10,877 nucleotides of DNA, taken from contig JAEYFY010000283.1 of NCBI GenBank assembly GCA_023454395.1, forward strand, positions 1-10,877. The letters run 5' to 3'. Every line of letters starts with the position of its first letter. Within the stretch, counting starts at the first letter, position 1. The notes below the pieces were generated by a model. It was given only the letters and a program-made list of their open reading frames with translations. It had not been told where the DNA came from and did no database searches. Below are positions 6,220 to 10,877 of this stretch, in pieces. The position numbers were made by a program, and so were the translations under genes. Source of the stretch: Pseudomonadota bacterium. Its GTDB lineage: Bacteria; Pseudomonadota; Gammaproteobacteria; Enterobacterales; Enterobacteriaceae.

Positions 6220-6545
6220 TGTCCACGGCTTCTATTATTACAGGAATTATTATTCTTGCTGTTGGTACATACGCCATGCGTCTTTCCGGAATATTACTCA
6301 ATAATAAAGCAGGGGTATCAGAGAGGGTTAAAGAGCTTCTTTCATTATCTGCGATTGTTATTCTGTTTTCAGTGGCGATGACATCGACATTTTTTGATGG
6401 CGACCAACTTGCTGATATTTCAAAAATTGTTGGTGTTGGTGTCGCAGGTGTGCTTACTTGGCAAAAAAAACCTTTTATTATGATTGTGCTTAGTGCAGCA
6501 ATTGTGACAGCTGGTCTACGTTGGTTAATTAATCTTTGGGGATAA
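6219..6545 (+). CDS. azlD: AzlD-family branched-chain amino acid exporter, small subunit
   Basis: The 108-residue hydrophobic protein has about four predicted helices. The motif GTYAMR (16-21) at the end of the first helix matches the conserved GTYxxR of AzlD/YgaH. Together with AzlC it should form the functional exporter. The ATG overlaps the azlC stop in ATAATG (6216-6221), and TAGGAG ending seven bases upstream serves as ribosome site. This arrangement indicates translational coupling and fixed stoichiometry. Confidence 0.9.
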   Translation: MSTASIITGIIILAVGTYAMRLSGILLNNKAGVSERVKELLSLSAIVILFSVAMTSTFFDGDQLADISKIVGVGVAGVLTWQKKPFIMIVLSAAIVTAGLRWLINLWG

Positions 6546-6571
6546 CACTTTTTAGGAACTCAGCACGATAA

Positions 6572-6601
6572 AATAAAGGAGGTACAAAGACCTCCTTTAT
6601 T
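6572..6601. terminator. Bidirectional terminator between azlD and the histidine kinase gene
   Basis: AATAAAGGAGGT (6572-6583) and ACCTCCTTTATT (6590-6601) are perfect 12-bp arms around ACAAAG. On the minus strand the stem continues into TTATCG, so the tail reads TTTATTTTATC. On the plus strand it ends TTTATTCTG. It sits 26 bases after azlD and 22 bases before the end of the kinase gene, and should serve both convergent operons. Confidence 0.88.
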
Positions 6602-6623
6602 CTGCAATATCCCTATCTATTTA

Positions 6624-8027
6624 TTAATCGTTTTCTGATGATTTTACTTCTAAAGGGAGAACAATAATAAAGCCAATTCCTTTATTATTTAGCCCTTCAG
6701 TAACAATTAACGATGCTTGAATTTTATTAGCGAGATTTTGTGCAATAGATAGACCTAACCCGCTGCCTGTTTCGTTAGAGCCTGGAACGCGATAAAAACG
6801 TGAAAATAGAACATTGATATGTTCTTTGGCAACACCAGGACCATTATCACGCACAATAACATGTATCCCTTCGGCATATCGATTCTCGATAGTTACTTCA
6901 ACTTGGCTACCTTTAGGGCAATATTTAATAGCATTATCAAGCAGATTATTAAATATAGAGAGTAAAGCCTGTTTATCAGTCTTAAGTGTTAATGTTTGAC
7001 CTTCATTAAGTGATAACTCAATATTTTTAGTAATCGCATAAGGAACGTGTTGTGCTATTGCATTTCCAATAACGTTATAGATATCAAGAGATTCTATTTT
7101 TAATGGGAAATCGTCACATTCTAATCGTGCCAAATCAATTAATTGATGAGAAAGAGCTGCTGCTCTATCAAGAGATTGTTTCATATCATCAATAATTTCT
7201 TCACGCTCTTGCTGATCATCGACTAAAGAGAGCAGATGTAATTGAGCGATAACCGCAGCTATTGGTGTTCTTAATTCATGGGCGGCATCTGCCATAAATT
7301 GTTTTTCACGGATATTAGCAGCGTCAATTCTTGCCATTAATTGGTTTAGCTCTTTAAAGATAGGGCGAATTTCTTTAAATTGCTGACCGACATTAATCGG
7401 CGTTAAATTACGTGGTTTACGGTTAGAGATAAGTTCTGCAGCTTGTCTTAGAGGGCGTAAACTAAAATAGGCTGTAATTAAGATGGCAAAAATAACCGTC
7501 GCAAGAATAAATAGGAAAGGAATAAAGGTGCCTTCAACAGGATTACCAATAACATGACCTCTGTCTTCAACAGATTCACCAATAAACACTTTTATTTTAT
7601 GTTTTTCTCCCCAGCTAAAAGAGAGTATCCATTTTTCACCTGCAACAGACACTTTTTCTGATGCTAATGAAAGTACTCTTGTAGGGATAGGCAACTCAGG
7701 ACGATTAGTATAAATCAGCGTATTATTTTCATCTAAGGCAATAAACCACGGCAGATATTGTAGTTCATCATCTTCACCGTTAAGCATGGCGTCGATATAC
7801 ATACCTTGTAAATTATGAGCGATTTCTTTGAGAACTTCAGGTTGGTCAGCAACAATCTCTAAGGTATTAGCAAAACCCTCAGCAATAATTTCTTGCTGTT
7901 TGTTATAAACTTTTTCAAACTCAGCAAGATAATCAAATTGTATCCAAGCTAACCAAACGCCCCAAAGCATAACGATGGAGATAATCTGAAGGACAATGGT
8001 GTAAATAAAGAAGGAGCGGATCTTCAT
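6624..8027 (-). CDS. Sensor histidine kinase, QseC/PmrB-like
   Basis: This 467-residue inner-membrane kinase has transmembrane helices at about 9-30 and 168-189. A periplasmic sensor of about 135 residues lies between them. A short HAMP-like linker follows (LRPLRQAAELISNRKP), then an EIRPI segment typical of QseC. The H-box is FMADAAHELRTPIAAV (244-259) with phosphoacceptor His250. The ATP domain has NNLLDNAIKY (360-369), DNGPGV (394-399), the F-box LFSRFYR and GSGLGLSIA (421-429), all intact. The ATG directly follows the TAA of the response regulator, so the pair is cotranscribed. QseC and PmrB relatives respond to adrenergic signals, iron or cationic peptides, but the signal here cannot be deduced. 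A TM2-proximal DRGHVIGNPVEG stretch appears to be sensor linker. Confidence 0.92.
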   Translation of the reverse strand: MKIRSFFIYTIVLQIISIVMLWGVWLAWIQFDYLAEFEKVYNKQQEIIAEGFANTLEIVADQPEVLKEIAHNLQGMYIDAMLNGEDDELQYLPWFIALDENNTLIYTNRPELPIPTRVLSLASEKVSVAGEKWILSFSWGEKHKIKVFIGESVEDRGHVIGNPVEGTFIPFLFILATVIFAILITAYFSLRPLRQAAELISNRKPRNLTPINVGQQFKEIRPIFKELNQLMARIDAANIREKQFMADAAHELRTPIAAVIAQLHLLSLVDDQQEREEIIDDMKQSLDRAAALSHQLIDLARLECDDFPLKIESLDIYNVIGNAIAQHVPYAITKNIELSLNEGQTLTLKTDKQALLSIFNNLLDNAIKYCPKGSQVEVTIENRYAEGIHVIVRDNGPGVAKEHINVLFSRFYRVPGSNETGSGLGLSIAQNLANKIQASLIVTEGLNNKGIGFIIVLPLEVKSSEND

Positions 8028-8693
8028 TTAATTAGTTTCTTTTTTTAATAAATAACCTACGCCACGAACTGTTATAATACGTTCTTTGCCTATTTTTCTT
8101 CGTAAATTATGCATGTGTACTTCAAGAGAATTGCTCTCAATTTTATCGTCTAAACCAAATAAACGCTGTTCCAACTCTGACTTACGCACCACATTGTCAG
8201 TATTACGCATTAATTCATATAATAGTTGGTATTCTTTACCTGATAATAAAAGTAATTCGTCATTTAAGGTGACTTGATGGTTTGCTGGATTAAGTTGCAA
8301 ATCGCCAATAGACCATATTTGTGAAGAAAAACCTGCCATTCTACGACTCACTGCTTTTACGCGAGAAATAAGTTCAGGCATAGCAAAAGGCTTTGGTAAA
8401 AAATCATCTGCGCCTGAGTCTAATGTTTGTACTAAATTATCAATTTGAGTGCGGGCAGTTAAAATAATAATCGGAATTTTCTCGCCACTTTTTCTCAGTG
8501 CAATCAGTTCATCTTGCCCATCACCATCAGGTAAACCTAAATCTAATAGCATTAAATCAAAAGGGCGTTGGCTTAATTGAACACGAGCATCTGCAAGCAA
8601 TCTGACCCAACATGGTTGAAAACCAGCAATTTCAAGCCCGCGACAAAGTGCTTTACCGAGTTGTAAATCGTCTTCAACTAATAAAATATTCAT
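8028..8693 (-). CDS. OmpR-family response regulator, QseB/PmrA-like
   Basis: This cytosolic DNA-binding regulator has 221 residues. The receiver domain (1-112) has the acidic pocket EDD (7-9), phosphoacceptor Asp51 in LLDLGLPDGDG, Thr79 and Lys101 (LPKPF). The winged-helix domain (about 125-217) has LLSGKEYQLL and SNSLEVHMHNLRRKIG, ending in the conserved ITVRGVGYLL. Motif wording is closest to QseB and PmrA. It is promoter-proximal to its kinase, with no gap between the genes. TAGG lies nine bases before the ATG. In Proteus a PmrAB/PhoPQ-like pair named RppAB is linked to polymyxin resistance; I cannot tell whether this is that pair or another. Confidence 0.92.
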   Translation of the reverse strand: MNILLVEDDLQLGKALCRGLEIAGFQPCWVRLLADARVQLSQRPFDLMLLDLGLPDGDGQDELIALRKSGEKIPIIILTARTQIDNLVQTLDSGADDFLPKPFAMPELISRVKAVSRRMAGFSSQIWSIGDLQLNPANHQVTLNDELLLLSGKEYQLLYELMRNTDNVVRKSELEQRLFGLDDKIESNSLEVHMHNLRRKIGKERIITVRGVGYLLKKETN

Positions 8694-8723
8694 AATAATA
8701 CCTATCTAAAATCGTCTTAAGAA

Positions 8724-8752
8724 AGTATAAGAGCCAAATAAAAATTGAGCAA
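8724..8752 (-). promoter_or_regulatory. Candidate promoter of the two-component operon
   Basis: On the minus strand TTGCTC (8747-8752), a 17-bp spacer and TATACT (8724-8729) form a promoter with a good -10 and weak -35. Transcription would start near 8717, some 24 bases before the regulator ATG. PmrA-box-like half sites flank it: CTTAAG-N5-TTTAGA (8705-8721, minus strand) at the start point and CTTAAT-N5-GTAAAT (8790-8806, plus strand) upstream. This is compatible with autoregulation. Confidence 0.5.
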
Positions 8753-8940
8753 TATAATAAAATGCAAAGCAAGGTTTGATTAATGAACTCTTAATGTAAG
8801 GTAAATTTTTATTTAATACTTTTTACTAAAAATAAATGACTGGAATTTTTAGAAGTAGATTAAGATAAAAATGCTATTTATTTTATTTTTATCACGTTAA
8901 GGCATTTAATGTTAAATTTAGAGATCTATTTTAGATAGAA

Positions 8941-8992
8941 TTAGCATAATTAATCTAATGTGAATAATAAATATCTCACTCTATTATGCTAA
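8941..8992. repeat. 10-bp perfect inverted repeat
   Basis: TTAGCATAAT (8941-8950) and ATTATGCTAA (8983-8992) are exact reverse complements around a 32-base AT-rich interior. A 5+5 dyad, ATCTA-TTT-TAGAT, lies just left at 8924-8936. Confidence 0.6.
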
Positions 8993-8996
8993 AGTA

Positions 8997-9017
8997 ACTT
9001 AAATACATTATTTAAGT
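8997..9017. repeat. 8-bp hairpin
   Basis: ACTTAAAT and ATTTAAGT enclose ACATT. The hairpin begins four bases after the preceding inverted repeat ends. It is AT-only apart from one C and one G, so stability is low. Confidence 0.5.
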
Positions 9018-9070
9018 CACCTTGAGTTTAAAAATAAAGCTTATTAAAAATCAACAGTCTATAAATAAGG

Positions 9071-9100
9071 TTTTATATTTAGAATGATGTAAATATAAAA
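9071..9100. repeat. 11-bp perfect hairpin
   Basis: TTTTATATTTA (9071-9081) and TAAATATAAAA (9090-9100) are exact reverse complements around an 8-base loop. A further 8+8 dyad, ATCAATTT and AAATTGAT (9102-9109 and 9130-9137), starts one base later. All arms are A/T only or nearly so. Confidence 0.55.
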
Positions 9101-9151
9101 TATCAATTTCATTGAATAATATAACTATCAAATTGATGTCTTATTCTTTTA

Positions 9152-9180
9152 TTGAAAATAGATAACTGTTTTAATATATC
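9152..9180 (+). promoter_or_regulatory. Candidate promoter for a short plus-strand transcript
   Basis: TTGAAA, a 17-bp spacer and TATATC give 5/6 and 4/6 matches to the sigma-70 hexamers. Transcription from about 9187 would run through the small reading frame at 9293 and meet the hairpin at 9341-9370. AT-rich DNA yields such matches by chance fairly often. Confidence 0.3.
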
Positions 9181-9292
9181 CCTGTTGTGCAACATGTTTA
9201 TTAGATTTAAATTATTTACTCTATTCATCTATACTCTTACAGTAAAAATTAACGACTTAAAAGGAATTGATTTTTCAATAAAAGGAATTTAC

Positions 9293-9316
9293 ATGAAATT
9301 AGATGGTGTTATTTAG
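9293..9316 (+). CDS. Seven-codon reading frame with good ribosome site, possible leader peptide
   Basis: ATG at 9293 is preceded by AAAAGGAATTTAC, so AAGGA lies seven bases upstream, a near-ideal ribosome site. The frame encodes MKLDGVI and then TAG. No gene follows on this strand before the hairpin, so an attenuator role is not obvious. It may be a chance match, part of a small RNA, or the start of a lost gene. Confidence 0.2.
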   Translation: MKLDGVI

Positions 9317-9340
9317 TATAAATTAAATCATTCTGTGTCA

Positions 9341-9370
9341 GAAATGCTCCCAACCCTCTGGGAGCATTTC
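9341..9370. terminator. 12-bp hairpin, likely terminator for the 244-residue protein gene
   Basis: GAAATGCTCCCA (9341-9352) and TGGGAGCATTTC (9359-9370) are perfect arms around ACCCTC. The hairpin lies eight bases beyond the stop of the minus-strand gene ending at 9379. Neither side has a real U-tract, so termination may be partial or the stem may protect a 3' end. Confidence 0.6.
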
Positions 9371-9378
9371 ACATGATG

Positions 9379-10113
9379 TTATTGCTTACAAAGTGAGTTA
9401 TCCCACAACATTAAGTTAAATGGTAAATTTAATGGTATTACCAACTCATTTACCGTGGCTTGAAGCTCTGCTTTTGCTTGGGTCAACCTTTGTTTATCTA
9501 TATCAGGAATAAAGCCATCTTTTGCCGGTAAATCATCTAATGTGTACTCTTCTACTAAAACGCCATTAGCCCAACGTTGAAATAGCCAATAACTTTCTGG
9601 CATTAATGTATATTTTGTACCGTCAATAATTGTTGTTTTATCTTCCTGATAACGAACAGAAATAAGCTGATTTGCAACATTATCCCAAATCCAGCCTTTA
9701 TATGTTCCATCCTCTAATCGATTTATCGACCAATGCATATCATCAGGTTGATAAAAATACAGCTCAGTTAATGCAACATAAGATGTGGTTTTTGTTGCTA
9801 ATGAAGCTTGAATAAGACCACTCGTAAAATAAGAAATATAAAGTGTTTTATTATCAATATTCAGTTCACTGCTGCAAGTATCCCAATGCGTTATTGTTAA
9901 ACCTTCTTTAGTTGGTTTTTCTGGAATGGAGATCACCGCATCTGTTGCATCATCTTCTGTTGGTGGGTAGTAATGACCTGTAATATATTCACCATTACTG
10001 CCATAGAAGTGCCATGTCGCTAAAGGTGCATTTTTAAAATATTTATTAATGGTCAAAAAAGAGAGCAGTGCAATAGTCAAAAAAAGAAATATAAATCGTA
10101 TTTTTTTAGCCAT
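9379..10113 (-). CDS. Membrane-anchored or exported protein of unknown function
   Basis: I do not recognise this 244-residue protein. Residues 1-5 are basic (MAKKI) and 6-23 form one hydrophobic segment without a clear signal-peptidase motif, so a signal anchor with the remainder in the periplasm is most likely. The rest is rich in aromatic residues and alternating polar/hydrophobic stretches that suggest beta structure (for example WHFYGSNGEYITGHYYPP, 34-51, and DGTYKGWIWDN). The C-terminal part has a charged, probably helical stretch at about 205-228. The only cysteines, Cys80 and Cys242, could form a disulfide in the periplasm. The ATG has only a distant AGG (about 13 bases upstream), so translation is probably weak. 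It is divergent from the DUF5713 gene. Confidence 0.8.
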   Translation of the reverse strand: MAKKIRFIFLFLTIALLSFLTINKYFKNAPLATWHFYGSNGEYITGHYYPPTEDDATDAVISIPEKPTKEGLTITHWDTCSSELNIDNKTLYISYFTSGLIQASLATKTTSYVALTELYFYQPDDMHWSINRLEDGTYKGWIWDNVANQLISVRYQEDKTTIIDGTKYTLMPESYWLFQRWANGVLVEEYTLDDLPAKDGFIPDIDKQRLTQAKAELQATVNELVIPLNLPFNLMLWDNSLCKQ

Positions 10114-10150
10114 TTTAATTAATTGCCTATTTTTCGTTTGCTGGTCAGAA

Positions 10151-10168
10151 TTCTATAAATTCATAGAA
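10151..10168. repeat. 18-bp near-palindrome in the divergent intergenic region
   Basis: TTCTAT and ATAGAA are exact arms around AAATTC. It lies 38 bases upstream of the minus-strand gene, and a weak minus-strand -10 (TATAGA) overlaps it, so it might be an operator. Confidence 0.35.
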
Positions 10169-10176
10169 ATAAAAGC

Positions 10177-10206
10177 GAGACATTTAATTAAGAAACGTAA
10201 TATACT
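10177..10206 (+). promoter_or_regulatory. Candidate promoter of the DUF5713 gene
   Basis: GAGACA (10177-10182), an 18-bp spacer and TATACT (10201-10206) match sigma-70 at 4/6 and 5/6. The start would be near 10213, with a leader of about 63 bases that begins with the dyad at 10212-10242. Confidence 0.4.
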
Positions 10207-10211
10207 TTCCT

Positions 10212-10242
10212 GTCATTAAGATAATAAGTGCGCTTTAATGAC
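10212..10242. repeat. 8-bp inverted repeat at the predicted DUF5713 transcript start
   Basis: GTCATTAA (10212-10219) and TTAATGAC (10235-10242) are exact reverse complements with 15 bases between. It could be an operator or, in RNA, a 5' stem-loop protecting the transcript. Confidence 0.45.
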
Positions 10243-10275
10243 CTTGAGATAAATACTTAGATAAGGATATTTTTT

Positions 10276-10614
10276 ATGATTAAAAATAAAGTACTCGCTG
10301 CACATTATTTTTTAAAAGAAATGGACAATGATAATTATTATCCAGCACACCTTGTAAAGAAAGGGCAAGATTTATTAAAAGCCCTTTGTGTAAAAATAGA
10401 AGCGACTTCACCTAAAAATTTGGCAGAACTTTATATTCTAACGCAACAAACAACAGATCAATTTAATGCGTTAGCTGAAGAATTTTATGAAGAAAATAGC
10501 GAAATTGAAACAATAGCAAGAGAGTGCATTGCTGAGGATTTTGGCGTTATCGCTGATGAATATGGTTTTGAAGATGCTGATATAGAAGAGTTAATTGCAA
10601 CACGAGATTGGTAG
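10276..10614 (+). CDS. DUF5713 family protein
   Basis: The 112-residue, acidic, mostly helical cytosolic protein shows the pattern I associate with DUF5713. It has an N-terminal HYFLKEMDNDNYYPAHLVKKG (10-30), a central LAELYILTQQTTDQFNAL, then ETIARECIAEDFGVIADEYG and a terminal DIEELIATRDW. Its function is unknown. No membrane segment, signal peptide or catalytic motif is seen. AAGGA lies eight bases before the ATG. It forms a single-gene unit between a candidate promoter and a terminator. Confidence 0.85.
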   Translation: MIKNKVLAAHYFLKEMDNDNYYPAHLVKKGQDLLKALCVKIEATSPKNLAELYILTQQTTDQFNALAEEFYEENSEIETIARECIAEDFGVIADEYGFEDADIEELIATRDW

Positions 10615-10623
10615 AAAGAAGAG

Positions 10624-10656
10624 GAGAAAACCCTATCGTGTTTTCTCATTTTTCAT
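10624..10656 (+). terminator. Rho-independent terminator after the DUF5713 gene
   Basis: GAGAAAAC (10624-10631) and GTTTTCTC (10640-10647) form an 8-bp stem with an 8-base loop, followed by ATTTTTCATT. It begins ten bases after the stop codon. Confidence 0.8.
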
Positions 10657-10667
10657 TAATCTCAATT

Positions 10668-10705
10668 TTATCATTATCACCTAAATGATAATGATAATAA
10701 TTTAG
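10668..10705. promoter_or_regulatory. Fur box, extended dyad
   Basis: TTATCATTATCA (10668-10679) and TGATAATGATAA (10686-10697) are perfect 12-bp arms around CCTAAA. An overlapping 19-bp window starting GATAATGATAATAATT (10687-10705) matches the Fur consensus at 15 of 19 positions. The block directly abuts the perfect -35 TTGACA at 10706. Two overlapping Fur dimers could therefore sit here and exclude RNA polymerase when iron is plentiful. Confidence 0.75.
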
Positions 10706-10733
10706 TTGACAAAGAAATATTTATTAATAAACT
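10706..10733 (+). promoter_or_regulatory. Promoter of the gene at the right edge
   Basis: A perfect TTGACA (10706-10711), a 16-bp spacer and TAAACT (10728-10733) predict a start near 10740 and a leader of about 117 bases. A second -10-like TACAAT (10829-10834) lies closer to the gene but lacks a well-spaced -35. Confidence 0.6.
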
Positions 10734-10758
10734 AGCTCTCAGTTTGGTCTAAAAGACT

Positions 10759-10772
10759 CGTAAGCGTTTACG
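10759..10772. promoter_or_regulatory. LacI-family-like operator in the leader
   Basis: CGTAAGCGTTTACG is a palindrome with a central CG and GTAA/TTAC arms, the general form of LacI/GalR/PurR-family operators. It lies about 20 bases downstream of the predicted start, suited to roadblock repression. Which repressor would use it cannot be told. Confidence 0.4.
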
Positions 10773-10856
10773 TTAATCAACGCATATAACTTTTTTTAGC
10801 CTGTTGTATTGGCAGTTATGTGCTGTTGTACAATCGTATTATTGGAGTCTTTATCT

Positions 10857-10877
10857 ATGTCTTTTCAGGACAAAAAT
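10857..10877 (+). CDS. Start of an unidentified gene, truncated by the window edge
   Basis: ATG at 10857-10859 is preceded by GGAG nine bases upstream and followed by six codons (MSFQDKN) to the edge. It is the only candidate target of the Fur-type promoter region, so its product is probably linked to iron, but seven residues are too few to identify it. Confidence 0.6.

Larger units (their letters stand above)
8694..9378. other. 685-bp AT-rich non-coding region with multiple dyads
   Basis: Stops are frequent in all frames and I find no gene of normal size. Next to the regulator gene lies its promoter. From 8924 to 9137 there are five dyads, listed separately where the arms are long. Right of these is a plus-strand promoter-like pair, TTGAAA-17-TATATC (9152-9180), then TGTTG-TG-CAACA (9183-9194), a TATACT at 9230-9235, a seven-codon reading frame with a good ribosome site (9293-9316) and a G/C-rich hairpin (9341-9370). 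The order promoter, leader, hairpin would fit a short transcript of about 180 bases. Confidence 0.6.

Noticed and set aside
6814..6999. 61-codon plus-strand frame opposite the histidine kinase
   Set aside because: It is antisense to the conserved ATP-binding domain and has no ribosome site.
8086..8277. 63-codon plus-strand frame opposite the response regulator
   Set aside because: It is antisense to the DNA-binding domain and has no ribosome site.
9293..9376. Longer frame continuing past the TAG at 9314-9316
   Set aside because: It would need amber readthrough and its second half is simply the hairpin sequence, so coding is unlikely.
1..10877. CRISPR arrays, tRNA genes, insertion sequences, prophage attachment sites
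   Set aside because: No regularly spaced repeats, cloverleaf-like sequence, transposase or integrase reading frame was found on either strand.

Overview
The window is AT-rich, unspliced, densely coding DNA of a gammaproteobacterium. The YbdG-type mechanosensitive channel, QseBC/PmrAB-like two-component pair, HdeD-like protein, AzlCD exporter and DUF5713 protein, together with CRP-, FNR- and Fur-like sites of the enterobacterial type, point to the order Enterobacterales. The strong A/T bias at third codon positions suggests Morganellaceae, with Proteus the best guess. This placement is inference from sequence character only. No rRNA, tRNA, CRISPR array, transposase or recognisable attachment site was seen, so the window looks chromosomal.

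Layout from left to right. (1) Positions 1-856, minus strand, hold the 5' 285 codons of a ybdG-type channel. (2) A 600-bp intergenic region carries a long hairpin, a textbook CRP site, an FNR-like site and candidate promoters. (3) Positions 1455-3077, plus strand, encode an unrecognised 540-residue protein with Ig-like/invasin-type repeats and 12 cysteines but no signal peptide. (4) A terminator separates it from a convergent HdeD-like six-helix membrane protein (minus). (5) Divergent to that is a PLP fold-type IV D-amino-acid transaminase (plus). (6) A 73-bp nested inverted repeat separates the transaminase from a convergent XRE-cupin regulator (minus), which is itself divergent from an overlapping azlC-azlD exporter pair (plus). 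The promoter of azlCD is overlapped by a 7+7 bp dyad. (7) A bidirectional terminator leads to an OmpR-family response regulator and QseC-like histidine kinase, abutting head to tail on the minus strand. (8) A 685-bp non-coding region is full of perfect AT-rich dyads and may carry a short plus-strand transcript. (9) A membrane-anchored 244-residue protein of unknown function (minus) is divergent from a DUF5713 protein (plus). (10) The right end is a Fur-type control region, a leader with a LacI-family-like operator, and the first seven codons of an unidentified gene.

How the parts may work together. The transaminase, XRE-cupin regulator and AzlCD genes form a compact neighbourhood that could sense, convert and export an amino acid; this is inferred from context and operator position only. 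The two-component genes lie next to a terminator and a promoter with PmrA-box-like half sites, so they are probably a self-contained, autoregulated operon. The Ig-like protein is monocistronic and appears to be under carbon/oxygen control. It and the nested repeat at 4817-4889 are the least explained parts of the window.
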